A DNA stretch of 64,000 nt from an uncultured bacterium (GTDB taxonomy: Bacteria; Cyanobacteriota; Vampirovibrionia; Gastranaerophilales; Gastranaerophilaceae): positions 1 through 64,000 of the forward strand of contig CASDPF010000003.1 of the NCBI GenBank assembly GCA_949282215.1, given 5' to 3'. The notes under the pieces were generated by a model. That model made no database searches and had not been told where the DNA came from. It worked only from the letters and a program-made list of their open reading frames with translations. Position 1 is the stretch's first letter; each line of letters starts with the position of its first letter. Shown piece by piece: positions 1 through 8,406 of this stretch. A program made the translations under genes and the position numbers.

Positions 1-1
1 T

Positions 2-274
2 ACAGAAGATGGAAGCGGCTTGGAGAATGCGACATGGACGTCAATAATCTATACGAATGCATCAGATATAACCGAGCAGGAGAATGAGGCAGCGATTACG
101 AGAGCAGAAGTAGAATATCAGCAGACAGTACGTGATATAGAGGCAAAAGATAAACAGTATGATAATATGTTGAAACGTTTGGATACGGAGCATAATGCCT
201 TGCAGACGGAATATGACTCAATAAAGAGTGTAATAAGCAAGAATATAGAACGAACTCTTAAAATGTATACTTAA
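2..274 (+). CDS. C-terminal end of a truncated coiled-coil protein
   Basis: The reading frame is open from the left edge and ends in TAA at 272-274, so this is the 3' end of a longer gene cut by the window. The visible 90 residues are hydrophilic and rich in Glu, Gln, Lys and Asp. A heptad-like stretch (EVEYQQTVRDIEAKDKQYDN and onward) predicts a coiled coil to near the C-terminus. A TTG at 20 could be read as a start, but the frame continues upstream without a stop, so I treat it as internal. I recognise no catalytic motif and assign no function. It converges on the Rel gene that follows on the other strand. Confidence 0.6.
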   Translation, partial: TEDGSGLENATWTSIIYTNASDITEQENEAAITRAEVEYQQTVRDIEAKDKQYDNMLKRLDTEHNALQTEYDSIKSVISKNIERTLKMYT

Positions 275-296
275 GAATTAACTTAATAATTTAAAT

Positions 297-2513
297 TTAT
301 TTAGTCTTCTTTTTGATGTTTTTTGTATTCTTTTGATTTTTATTATTTCTTTGCGGTTGCGGATGTGCAGAATATGACGTTTGAATTCTTTTTACTGAAT
401 ATACATCTGGTATTGATTGAATACAGTTTATAACTTTTTTTAAGGTTTCTACATTATCAAGCTCTATTCCGAGTTCAATTACCCCTATTTTTTTAGCACT
501 TTTTGCTTTTACATTTGCGTAGTTGATATTTATGTTATTATCAGATACTGCAGCAATAATATCTTTTAGTAAACCCATTTTTTCGCCTGTTTCAATTCTT
601 ATTGTCGTAGAATATGTTTTATTAATATTTTGTCCTGACCAGTGGATATCCATTAGTCTTTCAGGTGGAACATTATCAAGGGTTTGACAATCAATCCTGT
701 GTACGGAAACGCCCTTAGAACGAGTTACTACACCTACTATAGGTTCTCCTGGAATTGGGGAACAGCAGCGGGCAAACGAGTACATCAACCCTTCAAGTCC
801 TACAATATCTTTCTCTGATTTTTTTCTGTTAGAAGTATGGAATGTATTCTCAACTGTTTTTTGCTGCGGCTTTTTAAGCTTATTAATTACTTTATTTACG
901 GTGGTTTCACCATATCCCAGTGCTGCAAATAAATCATCTGCACTTTGGTAATTCATAATTTTTGCAATTTTTTCAAACTCACCTTGTTTTACATAGTCAT
1001 CAAAGACCGCTTTTGTAAGTTCATGCTCCAAGTTTGCTTTACCGGTTTCCAGATGAGCTTCACGATTATTTTTCTTAAACCATTGTTTTATTTTTGATGA
1101 AGCCTGTTTTGTTACAACAAAGTTTAGCCAATCAAGTCGTGGGGCTGGAGTTTTTGAAGTTAAAATTTCAACAATATCACCGTTGTTAAGCTTTGTATCT
1201 AATTGTGCTATTCTACCGTTTATTAAAGCTCCGACTGTTTTATTCCCGACTTCAGAGTGGATTCTGTATGCAAAGTCAACAGGTGTTGCATTTCTTGGCA
1301 AATCAAATACATCACCATTTGGAGTGAACGCAAATACCTGATCTGAAAATAAATCAAGTTTAACAGAATTTACATAGTCCTCAGCAGATGTCATGTCCTT
1401 GTCATATTCAACAAGTTTTCTCATCCATGAAAACTGTAAATCAGATTGGTTATCGGCTTTTTGGGAACCTTTTTCTTTGTATCTCCAGTGAGCTGCGACA
1501 CCATATTCTGCGACCTCATGCATTTCCCAAGTTCTGATTTGGACTTCCAAAGGCTTAGAACGCGGACCTATTACTGATGTATGAAGCGATTGATACATAT
1601 TGCCTTTAGGCATAGCTATGTAATCTTTAAATCTTCCAGGAATCGGTTTAAATTGGGAATGAATAAGCCCTAGTACTTCGTAGCATTCTTTTTCCGTATC
1701 GACAATCACTCTTACTGCAGTAATGTCATATAACTCGTGAAATGCAAGATTTAATCTTTTCATTTTTGCGTATATGCTGTAATAGTGTTTTGCACGACCG
1801 GTGATTTGAGCATTAATACCGCTTTTTTTAACATCTTTTGATATTTTATCAATAAGAAGCTGGACAGTCATTTCTCTTTCAGCTTTAGTTTGGGATACGA
1901 GTTGAGCGATTTCAAAATATTTATCAGGCTCAAGATAACGTAGAGATAAATCTTCTAATTCTGCTTTGATTTTATAAATACCTAAACGATTAGCGAGCGG
2001 GGCAAAAATATCAAGGGTTTCTTTTGCAATTTTAACCTGTTTAGGTGCAGCCATAAAATTGAGAGTTCGCATATTATGCAATCTGTCGGCAAGTTTTAGG
2101 AAAATAATTCGAATATCATTTGCCATTGCAATAAAGAGTCTGCGGAAATTTTCGGCTTGGCGTTCTTCTTTTGATTTGAACTGAAGTTTTCCGAGTTTTG
2201 TCACGCCTTGAACAAGAGTTAAAACATCTTTGCCGAAACGTTTTTCAATTTCTTCAGGCTGGGTATCCGTATCTTCTAAAATATCATGTAAGAATGCTGC
2301 CATAACGGTATGAGAGTCAGCTTTAAGGTTAATAAGTATTTTGGCAACTTCAACGGGGTGTATTATATATGGTTCTTCTGATACTCTGTATTGTCCTTCA
2401 TGTAATCGCTCAGCAAAGTGGAAAGCTTCTTCAATTTTTTCAATATCGCTTTCTTCTCTGTTTTGTGCAATTAGTGTTTGTTTAATTTCATCAAATAGTG
2501 ATTTTTCGGACAT
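297..2513 (-). CDS. rel: Bifunctional (p)ppGpp synthetase/hydrolase (RelA/SpoT family)
   Basis: This cytosolic stringent-response enzyme makes and degrades (p)ppGpp. At 738 residues it has the full long-RSH layout. An N-terminal HD hydrolase domain carries AAFLHDILEDT (His-Asp at residues 76-77). The synthetase domain follows with GRFKDYIAMPKGN near 293-305. A TGS domain lies near 392-455 (VFAFTPNGDVFDLPRNATP), then a CCSPIPGEPIVG segment and a C-terminal ACT domain near 650-725. The RFKD tetrapeptide is the RxKD form typical of bifunctional Rel enzymes, whereas synthetase-only RelA has ExDD, so both activities are expected. No Shine-Dalgarno is visible before the ATG. It is monocistronic and the only long RSH here. 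Confidence 0.95.
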   Translation of the reverse strand: MSEKSLFDEIKQTLIAQNREESDIEKIEEAFHFAERLHEGQYRVSEEPYIIHPVEVAKILINLKADSHTVMAAFLHDILEDTDTQPEEIEKRFGKDVLTLVQGVTKLGKLQFKSKEERQAENFRRLFIAMANDIRIIFLKLADRLHNMRTLNFMAAPKQVKIAKETLDIFAPLANRLGIYKIKAELEDLSLRYLEPDKYFEIAQLVSQTKAEREMTVQLLIDKISKDVKKSGINAQITGRAKHYYSIYAKMKRLNLAFHELYDITAVRVIVDTEKECYEVLGLIHSQFKPIPGRFKDYIAMPKGNMYQSLHTSVIGPRSKPLEVQIRTWEMHEVAEYGVAAHWRYKEKGSQKADNQSDLQFSWMRKLVEYDKDMTSAEDYVNSVKLDLFSDQVFAFTPNGDVFDLPRNATPVDFAYRIHSEVGNKTVGALINGRIAQLDTKLNNGDIVEILTSKTPAPRLDWLNFVVTKQASSKIKQWFKKNNREAHLETGKANLEHELTKAVFDDYVKQGEFEKIAKIMNYQSADDLFAALGYGETTVNKVINKLKKPQQKTVENTFHTSNRKKSEKDIVGLEGLMYSFARCCSPIPGEPIVGVVTRSKGVSVHRIDCQTLDNVPPERLMDIHWSGQNINKTYSTTIRIETGEKMGLLKDIIAAVSDNNININYANVKAKSAKKIGVIELGIELDNVETLKKVINCIQSIPDVYSVKRIQTSYSAHPQPQRNNKNQKNTKNIKKKTK

Positions 2514-2586
2514 GATATAATAATAATACGAATTTTATTTCTATATTTCAAGCAAATTGTACAAATTTCATACATAAGGATTACAG

Positions 2587-2865
2587 ATGAAAAAGGATGA
2601 AGGTATAATCATAAGTTTGAAAATTTCGCCAAATGCCTCTAAAAATGAGATTATAAAATCCTCAGATGGAGTGAAAGTGAAAATTACTGCACAGCCGATT
2701 GACGGCAAGGCTAATAAGTGTTTGGTGGAATACTTGTCAAAACTGTTTAAAATTCCAAAGACGTCAATTGTGATTTTAAAGGGGGAAACCTCAAAAGAAA
2801 AAACTCTATTGATAAAAACAGAGGATGATGATAAGATTTCCATGATTAAAAGTGTTTTATATTGA
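2587..2865 (+). CDS. DUF167/YggU family protein
   Basis: This 92-residue protein matches the YggU/DUF167 family, with the core VKVKITAQPIDGKANKCLVE followed by LSKLFKIPKTSIVILKGETS. The family is small, conserved and cytosolic, with no firmly established biochemical role. The start at 2587 uses ATG without a clear Shine-Dalgarno (ATTACAG precedes it). It lies head to head with rel and ends just before the exported-protein gene, whose own Shine-Dalgarno sits about 20 bases after this stop. Confidence 0.85.
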   Translation: MKKDEGIIISLKISPNASKNEIIKSSDGVKVKITAQPIDGKANKCLVEYLSKLFKIPKTSIVILKGETSKEKTLLIKTEDDDKISMIKSVLY

Positions 2866-2900
2866 AACCTTATGGTATTAGATTGAAAGGAGCTATTAAT

Positions 2901-3959
2901 ATGAAAAAAACTTTATCGGCAATAGTTGCAGCATTGCTTTTAGCCGGTGGTCTATCGGTTTTTGCCGTCGATAAGACATCGGAGTCTCTCGCATTACTTC
3001 CGACTATGAAGACTCAATCTGCTTCTCCGAATAGAATTTGGGTCGGAACATTCCAACTTGTGTGGAATGATTTGATGAATGAGATTGTAAAAGGCCCTGT
3101 TGTTTTTGAAGGTAAAAAATCAAAATTAGTAGAGCAATTAAATACTCAGTCTTTTAATAAGGATATGATTTCAGAAGATTCATACTATACAAAGTTTGGA
3201 GAAACTTCACCTGAGTTGCGTTCAACAATTGAAAATGCCATTAAAGAAAAATTTAATGAGACCAGTGATGTATTGGATTCAATTGATTGGACTCCGGGGC
3301 CTGAAAAGTATACAGCTTATGCAATGTTGAAAAAAGATTTCAAATTCTTAACAGCATTCGATAAGTTGAAAATGGAAAGATTTGGTAAAAACAGAGAAAA
3401 AGTTCAATATTTCGGAATCAATAAAGATAGTGACAAAATCTTGGACAAAACAGTTAATGTTATGTTTTTTAACTCTTCAAAAGATTTTGCAATAGTAATT
3501 TATACTCAAACAGATGATGTTTTGTATTTGTATAGAACTAATGATGACAAACCTTTTGATAAATTGTATTCAGATATGTTTATTAAAAGAGCAAAATATG
3601 ACGGCGATACTGATTTTACAGAAAAAGATTTGTTAAAAATTCCAAATATCGGTCTATATAAAGAACAGTCATTTGATGAATTATGCAATCGTAAAATCAA
3701 AGGTACAAGTATGATGATTGATAAAGCTTTGGAAACTGTTGATTTCAAAATGGATAATGAAGGTGTAAAACTTAAGAGTGAAGCTATAATTGCTACAAAA
3801 ATGTCAGCAATGGTTCCAGCAAAAAAACTTAAAACTAGAAAATTCTACTTTGATGATACATTCGTAATTTTCTTGCAAGAACAAGGAAAAGATAAACCTT
3901 ATTTCGCAATGAGGGTAAACGATGTAGCGACAATAAATAAAACCGAAAGGAAGAAATAA
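2901..3959 (+). CDS. Exported protein of unknown function
   Basis: I chose the ATG at 2901, 13 codons inside the longest frame. AAAGGAG precedes it at proper spacing, and it opens a textbook signal peptide (MKKTLSAIVAALLLAGGLSV then FAVDK). About 350 residues follow with no transmembrane segment, so a periplasmic or surface protein is likely. It has mixed alpha/beta character with phrases such as NRIWVGTFQLVWNDLMNEI and RKFYFDDTFVIFLQEQGKDK. The latter resembles the C-terminal end of serpin-like folds, but I do not see enough of a reactive-loop region to name it. It is followed by a strong terminator. Confidence 0.8.
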   Translation: MKKTLSAIVAALLLAGGLSVFAVDKTSESLALLPTMKTQSASPNRIWVGTFQLVWNDLMNEIVKGPVVFEGKKSKLVEQLNTQSFNKDMISEDSYYTKFGETSPELRSTIENAIKEKFNETSDVLDSIDWTPGPEKYTAYAMLKKDFKFLTAFDKLKMERFGKNREKVQYFGINKDSDKILDKTVNVMFFNSSKDFAIVIYTQTDDVLYLYRTNDDKPFDKLYSDMFIKRAKYDGDTDFTEKDLLKIPNIGLYKEQSFDELCNRKIKGTSMMIDKALETVDFKMDNEGVKLKSEAIIATKMSAMVPAKKLKTRKFYFDDTFVIFLQEQGKDKPYFAMRVNDVATINKTERKK

Positions 3960-3965
3960 AAACGG

Positions 3966-3993
3966 GGCGGCGATTTTAATCGCCGCCTTTTTT
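3966..3993 (+). terminator. Rho-independent terminator
   Basis: The perfect stem GGCGGCGA/TCGCCGCC is separated by a short TTTTAA loop and followed by a T run. It ends the exported-protein transcript and overlaps the 3' end of the small minus-strand gene. Confidence 0.9.
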
Positions 3994-4204
3994 AGTCCAA
4001 ACAGGCATTTTTCAGTTCTTCTCTTAATAGGTCAATGTCTTCAAATTTACTTCTAACAATTCTGGCGAGGATTTGTAAGCAATCGCTGTTTTCGGCAGCG
4101 AACGAAGGTTCGCAGACGTTATACATCAAATCCAGTAAGGTTAACATTTCCAAACATTCATCTTCGCATTGGTTAAGAAGTCTTTTAATTTCGTTATGTT
4201 CCAT
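3992..4204 (-). CDS. Small hypothetical protein
   Basis: This 70-residue acidic protein is mostly helical (MEHNEIKRLLNQCEDECLEM at the start) and contains five cysteines without a zinc-finger spacing. It is not recognised. A weak GAG lies upstream of the ATG. The opposite strand is also open here, but that frame has poorer composition, and this one fits the gap between a terminator and a divergent XRE gene. It could still be spurious. Confidence 0.45.
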   Translation of the reverse strand: MEHNEIKRLLNQCEDECLEMLTLLDLMYNVCEPSFAAENSDCLQILARIVRSKFEDIDLLREELKNACLD

Positions 4205-4273
4205 TTTAGCTCATTTGTGTATAATTAGTATCAACATGTGTATGATAATAAATAGAATTTGTATTGTCAATAG

Positions 4274-4279
4274 TATAAT
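4274..4279 (+). promoter_or_regulatory. Probable -10 box of the XRE-radA operon
   Basis: A consensus TATAAT ends only 8 bases before the ATG at 4288, and no Shine-Dalgarno lies between. The XRE message is therefore probably leaderless or nearly so. No convincing -35 is visible. Confidence 0.45.
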
Positions 4280-4287
4280 ATACATTT

Positions 4288-4524
4288 ATGAAGAATAAAG
4301 AAGATTTAACAGTTTTGGGAGATGGAATAAGATTGGAACGGTTGCGCCGCAAATGGTCGCAGGAACGTCTGGCTGAAAAAGCGGGGTTATCTCAATCTCA
4401 GCATATCAGCCGTATTGAGAGTGGGCTGGTAGATATACAGGTCTCGACGCTCTTTTCTATAATCCGTGCTCTTGATTGCAAGCTGGAAGACCTTATTGAC
4501 CTCGGCGGAGGCAAGAATGGCTAA
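4288..4524 (+). CDS. XRE-family HTH regulator
   Basis: This 78-residue protein is a bare Cro/C1-type helix-turn-helix. LRRKWSQERLAEKAGLSQ is the first helix pair and SRIESGLVDIQVSTLFSIIR the recognition part. There is no partner domain, so it is probably a DNA-binding dimer. Its stop overlaps the start of radA by 8 bases, and the radA Shine-Dalgarno (GGAGG at 4507-4511) lies inside its coding region, so the two are likely translationally coupled. It may be autoregulatory, since the -10 box nearly abuts its start. Confidence 0.85.
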   Translation: MKNKEDLTVLGDGIRLERLRRKWSQERLAEKAGLSQSQHISRIESGLVDIQVSTLFSIIRALDCKLEDLIDLGGGKNG

Positions 4525-5887
4525 AGTTAAATCAAAGTGGGTTTGCACAGAATGCGGATATGAGACAGCTGGTTATCTCGGAAAATGTCCTGAATGCGGT
4601 ACTTGGGGCTCCTTGGTTGAAGAAATGCAATATTCAGAAAAACTTCATAATGCTGTTGCAAATGAATTTATAAATACTGAAAAACCTGCTCTTTTAAAAG
4701 ATATTAAAGTTGATGAGAGTGTAAGAGTTTCAACTAATATTTCTGAGTTTGACAGAATTTTAGGCGGTGGGTTTGTACAAGGGTCTTTGGTGCTGCTTGC
4801 AGGAGATCCGGGTATCGGAAAGTCTACAATAACTTTACAAACTTGTGGTGAATTATGCAAAAACGGGAAAAAAGTTCTGTATATTTCTGCCGAAGAAAGT
4901 GCAACACAATTGAAACTTCGTGCTGAACGCCTCGGAATTAATTCCGACAGCCTTTATATTTATCCTCAAACAAATATGGAGAATATTAAATCTCAAATTG
5001 AAGAAATTTCTCCGGATTTTGTGGTTGTAGATAGTATTCAGGCAATATATTCGAATAATGTTCCAAGTTCAGCAGGTTCTGTCTCTCAAATCAGAGAATG
5101 CTGTAATATTTTAATGCATATTGCAAAAAGTAAAAATATTACAACAATTGTGATAGGTCATGTAACAAAAGATGGAAATATTGCAGGGCCTAAAGTTCTT
5201 GAACACATGGTAGATACCGTAATTTATTTTGAAGGTGATAAGTATAAATCTTATCGAATGCTTCGTTCAATGAAAAACCGTTTCGGTAATACATCAGAAG
5301 TGGGGATTTTCGAAATGAATTCAAACGGTCTAAGATGTGTAACTAATCCAAATGAGCTTTTCTTAAACGAACGTTCTCAAGTTGCGGCACCAGGCAGTGC
5401 AATAATTGTGACAAATGAAGGAACAAGACCTTTGATGGTAGAAATTCAGGCTCTTGTCGGGATGACATCTTATCCTACTCCAAGGAGGGTTACAAATGGT
5501 GTCGATATTAGCAGATTACATCAAATTCTTGCCGTGCTTGAAAAACGTGTCGGGCTGAATTTGTCAAAACAAGATGTGTATGTGAACGTTATGGGCGGAA
5601 TTGAAGTAGATGAGCCTAGTGCAGATTTAGGTATTGCTCTTGCTGTTGCAACTTGTGCTCGAGATGTTGTAGTAGACAGCCAAACTGTTATTATCGGTGA
5701 AATCGGTTTGTCTGGCGAAATTCATCCTGTAAATAATATTGAAAGACGCCTTAATGAAGCTGTGGCATCAGGTTTTAAGAAGGCAATTATTCCTTATGCA
5801 AATGATGTCCCTTCTGATATAAGGAAAATAGAAGTAGTTAAGGTAAAACGTTTAATGGATGCTATAGCAGCATGTATCTCTAAATAA
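4517..5887 (+). CDS. radA: DNA repair protein RadA (Sms)
   Basis: This RecA-like ATPase promotes branch migration in recombinational repair. I chose the start at 4517 (MAKVKSKWVCTECGY), preceded by GGAGG, over an upstream ATG. All RadA parts are present in 456 residues. The N-terminal zinc finger has Cys10, Cys13, Cys24 and Cys27. The Walker A motif GDPGIGKST is near 96-104. The RadA-specific KNRFG motif precedes NTSEVGIFEM, and the C-terminal Lon-like domain contains DVYVNVMGGIEVDEPSADLG. It is the second gene of the XRE-radA operon. Confidence 0.97.
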   Translation: MAKVKSKWVCTECGYETAGYLGKCPECGTWGSLVEEMQYSEKLHNAVANEFINTEKPALLKDIKVDESVRVSTNISEFDRILGGGFVQGSLVLLAGDPGIGKSTITLQTCGELCKNGKKVLYISAEESATQLKLRAERLGINSDSLYIYPQTNMENIKSQIEEISPDFVVVDSIQAIYSNNVPSSAGSVSQIRECCNILMHIAKSKNITTIVIGHVTKDGNIAGPKVLEHMVDTVIYFEGDKYKSYRMLRSMKNRFGNTSEVGIFEMNSNGLRCVTNPNELFLNERSQVAAPGSAIIVTNEGTRPLMVEIQALVGMTSYPTPRRVTNGVDISRLHQILAVLEKRVGLNLSKQDVYVNVMGGIEVDEPSADLGIALAVATCARDVVVDSQTVIIGEIGLSGEIHPVNNIERRLNEAVASGFKKAIIPYANDVPSDIRKIEVVKVKRLMDAIAACISK

Positions 5888-6220
5888 TTATTTCTTTTGT
5901 GTTTCGACACCTTTTGCATCTTTTATTATAAATGGTCTTACAAATGCCCAAGTCCCGTATAGTGATGTTAAAAGCCCAGCTGTCATTGTGCTTTTAAAAA
6001 GCTTTGGATGTTTCGTTTTATTTACAAGTCCGCCTAATGTGACTAATGTTGTACCAGTCATAATTCCCAAGTATCCTTTGAAAATAGTCCTCGGTACAAC
6101 TATTGCATCTGTCATATCTGCTGAATTTTTTGTGTTTTCGTGTATTCTATCCAGAAAACTGCCATTCTTGTTTCCATTAGTACCGGAAAAACTGTAACTG
6201 CTTAAGCTTTGTATTTTCAT
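5888..6220 (-). CDS. Small membrane protein with an FSG N-terminal motif
   Basis: The ATG at 6220 (MKIQSLSSYSFSGTNGNKNG) has a modest GGGAA upstream and is preferred over an in-frame ATG at 6283, which would overlap the XRE gene. The 110-residue product has two hydrophobic segments, GYLGIMTGTTLVTLGGLV and a second around MTAGLLTSLYGTWAFVRPF. I do not recognise the family. The N-terminal F-S-G motif recurs in other lineage-specific proteins of this window. It converges on radA with no space. Confidence 0.65.
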   Translation of the reverse strand: MKIQSLSSYSFSGTNGNKNGSFLDRIHENTKNSADMTDAIVVPRTIFKGYLGIMTGTTLVTLGGLVNKTKHPKLFKSTMTAGLLTSLYGTWAFVRPFIIKDAKGVETQKK

Positions 6221-6233
6221 ATATTTCCCTAAT

Positions 6234-6506
6234 CTAGTCAGGTATATACTCAAAGATATCCTGAATTCTACAATCCAGAGCATAGCACAGTTTATTTATA
6301 GTTTCAAGTTCTATTGTTTTAGTTTTATTATGGTAAATTTTAAAAACTGCAACATGACTTAAACCTGCTATCCTTGCTGTTTCAGCCATGTTCATTCTTC
6401 TTATACCCATCATTTCTGATAATTTATTTTTAATCATGTTTGCAAGTTTAGCATTATTTATAATCTTAGTGATTAGATTAAATGATTGACTAATAATATT
6501 ATTCAT
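6234..6506 (-). CDS. XRE-family HTH regulator, divergent to a prepilin
   Basis: A 90-residue protein with a Cro/C1 helix-turn-helix in its C-terminal half (MNMAETARIAGLSHVAVFKI, then TIELETINKLCYALDCRIQD). The N-terminal 30 residues are helical and may dimerise. It is divergent from the prepilin at 6551 with only 44 bases between the starts, and repeats in that gap overlap its start codon. I infer that it controls the prepilin, itself, or both. Three other prepilins in the window have the same arrangement. Confidence 0.85.
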   Translation of the reverse strand: MNNIISQSFNLITKIINNAKLANMIKNKLSEMMGIRRMNMAETARIAGLSHVAVFKIYHNKTKTIELETINKLCYALDCRIQDIFEYIPD

Positions 6507-6529
6507 GTATTTAATAATATTGTAATAAC
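6491..6529. promoter_or_regulatory. Putative operator region between XRE and prepilin
   Basis: TAATAATATT occurs twice, at 6491-6500 and 6512-6521. The first copy forms the palindrome AATAATATTATT and touches the XRE start codon. The second is part of AATAATATTGTAATAAC (6513-6529), which matches the control region at 20245-20261 in 16 of 17 bases. AT richness makes chance repeats possible. Confidence 0.4.
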
Positions 6530-6550
6530 GTTTAATAAAATGGAGGTTTT

Positions 6551-7210
6551 ATGAAAAAAGGATTCACTCTTGCAGAGGTCTTGATTACGTTGGGTATTAT
6601 CGGAGTTGTAGCTGCAATGACTTTGCCTGCAATTGTTCATAATTATAAAAAACAGGAGATTGAGTCAAAAATTAAAAAATTTTATACTAATATGGCTCAA
6701 GCAGTAAAACTTTCTGAAATTGATAACGGACCTGCTTTTTATTGGGAAAAATCTCCGAGAATAGACGATGGAGAAGGTGGAAATGCTGGTAATCGAGAGG
6801 GAACTCTAGCTTTTTATAATAAATATTTAGCAAAATATTTGAAAAAAGTTACAGAATTAGATACGGGAGGAAAAGGTATTTCGATAATGTTTACAGACGG
6901 TTCAACTATACGTCTTTCAAGTGGTTATTGTCTGGATATAAATTTTGACTATAATGGTGAAAAAGCCCCTAATACCTTAGGCGTTGATATGTTTGATTTT
7001 CTTCTTTGTACTGAAGAAGGGTATAAAGCAGGGTTAAGCAGAAATCGCCAAAATCCCTTTGATGCATATTTCCCAACATCTTGTGCAAGAACTGGGTGTA
7101 CACGAACTCAGTTATTAAATTCTTGTAAATCAACACCTATGATTTGTTCAGCATTAATTATGTATGATGGTTGGGAAATTAAAGACGATTATCCCTACAA
7201 ACTAAAATAA
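6551..7210 (+). CDS. Type IV prepilin-like protein (HTH-paired)
   Basis: This is a 219-residue secreted pilin-like protein. Its N-terminus MKKGFTLAEVLITLGIIGVV is the class III signal: a short basic leader cut before Phe by a prepilin peptidase, then the hydrophobic helix with Glu at mature position 5. The globular part has several Cys (CARTGCTR, CKSTPMIC). It ends in DGWEIKDDYPYKLK, a signature shared with most prepilins in this window. Shine-Dalgarno GGAGG lies 7 bases before the ATG. No assembly genes are adjacent. It could be a minor pilin or a pseudopilin, and the sequence does not decide. Confidence 0.9.
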   Translation: MKKGFTLAEVLITLGIIGVVAAMTLPAIVHNYKKQEIESKIKKFYTNMAQAVKLSEIDNGPAFYWEKSPRIDDGEGGNAGNREGTLAFYNKYLAKYLKKVTELDTGGKGISIMFTDGSTIRLSSGYCLDINFDYNGEKAPNTLGVDMFDFLLCTEEGYKAGLSRNRQNPFDAYFPTSCARTGCTRTQLLNSCKSTPMICSALIMYDGWEIKDDYPYKLK

Positions 7211-7260
7211 TTAACTTTTTCTTAATAATTCAAACCTCCTAAACCTATTGATTAGTTTTT

Positions 7261-7289
7261 TTGTTGATGATATAAAGTACATGTTATAG
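7261..7289 (+). promoter_or_regulatory. Candidate sigma70 promoter of gap
   Basis: TTGTTG (7261-7266) and TTATAG (7284-7289) are separated by 17 bases and lie 31 bases upstream of the GAPDH start. An AAGGAG Shine-Dalgarno follows. Confidence 0.4.
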
Positions 7290-7319
7290 ATTTACAGAAT
7301 AAGAAGGAGTAAAAAACTT

Positions 7320-8324
7320 ATGGTAAATGTAGCAATTAACGGTTTTGGTAGAATCGGCCGTAACACTTTAAGAGCCGCTATCAGAGAAGGTATTTTTGAC
7401 AAAATTAATTATGTAGCAATCAATGACCCGGGTCTAAAGCCTGAAGATGCTGCTCGTATTTTCAAATATGATTCAGTTATGGGTAAATTTGACGGTACTG
7501 TAGAAGCTTATGATGAAGGTATCATTGTAAACGGTAAGAAAATTAAATTCTTCGCAGAAAAAGATCCAGCTCAATTACCTTGGAAAGATTTAGGTGTTGA
7601 AGTTGTTGTTGAATCAACCGGTTTCTTTACAGATGCTGAAAAAGCTAAAGCTCACATCGCAGCTGGTGCTAAAAAAGTTATCATTTCAGCTCCTGCTACA
7701 AACGAAGATAAAACTATCGTTTTAGGCGTTAACGATAAAGAATATGATCCGGCTAAACACAATGTAATTTCAATGGCTTCTTGTACTACAAACTGCTTAG
7801 CTCCTGTAGCTAAAGTTATCGATGAAAAATTCGGTATCGTTAAAGGTTTGATGACAACAGTTCACTCTTATACCGGTGACCAAAGAATTCTTGATGCTGG
7901 ACACAAAGATCCACGTCGTGCCAGAGCTGGTGCTTTAAACATCGTTCCTACAAAAACAGGTGCAGCTAAAGCTGTTGCTCTTGTATTGCCTCAATTAAAA
8001 GGTAAATTGGACGGTTTCGCAATGAGAGTTCCTACTCCGGACGTTTCATTAGTTGACGTTGTATTTGAACTTTCAAAAGATGTTACTGTTGAAGAAGTTA
8101 ACGCAGCATTAAAAGAAGGTGCTGACGGACACGTTCTTTGCTATACTGAAGAACCGCTTGTATCTTCTGATTACATCGGTACTTCTCAATCATCTACAGT
8201 TGATGCTCTATTAACTCGTGTAATGGGCGGAAACCAAGTTAAAATTATTTCTTGGTATGACAACGAAATGGGTTACTCAACTCGTTTAGCTGAAACTACT
8301 TTGATGGTTGCTGAAAAATTATAA
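7320..8324 (+). CDS. gap: Glyceraldehyde-3-phosphate dehydrogenase
   Basis: This is the cytosolic glycolytic enzyme that oxidises glyceraldehyde-3-phosphate to 1,3-bisphosphoglycerate with NAD(P)+. The 334-residue length is standard. The N-terminal INGFGRIGRN is the dinucleotide-binding signature, and SCTTNCLAP carries the catalytic Cys near residue 150. HSYTGDQRILD, the S-loop and SWYDNEMGYSTRL are all intact. It has its own promoter, Shine-Dalgarno (AAGAAGGAG) and terminator. Codon use is more regular than in neighbouring genes, as expected for high expression. Confidence 0.98.
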   Translation: MVNVAINGFGRIGRNTLRAAIREGIFDKINYVAINDPGLKPEDAARIFKYDSVMGKFDGTVEAYDEGIIVNGKKIKFFAEKDPAQLPWKDLGVEVVVESTGFFTDAEKAKAHIAAGAKKVIISAPATNEDKTIVLGVNDKEYDPAKHNVISMASCTTNCLAPVAKVIDEKFGIVKGLMTTVHSYTGDQRILDAGHKDPRRARAGALNIVPTKTGAAKAVALVLPQLKGKLDGFAMRVPTPDVSLVDVVFELSKDVTVEEVNAALKEGADGHVLCYTEEPLVSSDYIGTSQSSTVDALLTRVMGGNQVKIISWYDNEMGYSTRLAETTLMVAEKL

Positions 8325-8347
8325 TTTTTAAAATTATAATAAATAAA

Positions 8348-8375
8348 AGGCCTCTCATTTGAGAGGTCTTTTTTT
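8348..8375 (+). terminator. Rho-independent terminator of gap
   Basis: AGGCCTCTC and GAGAGGTCT form a stem around ATTT, followed by seven or more T. Confidence 0.85.
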
Positions 8376-8406
8376 ATGTTTTAATTTAAATTTTAGAGTA
8401 TTGTTG

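Noticed and set aside
2568-2843. Minus-strand ORF opposite the YggU gene
   Set aside because: The plus strand encodes a clear YggU/DUF167 protein; the other frame is its antisense.
4035-4298. Plus-strand ORF overlapping the 70-residue gene
   Set aside because: Poor composition, no Shine-Dalgarno, and it runs into the XRE promoter and start; treated as a shadow frame.
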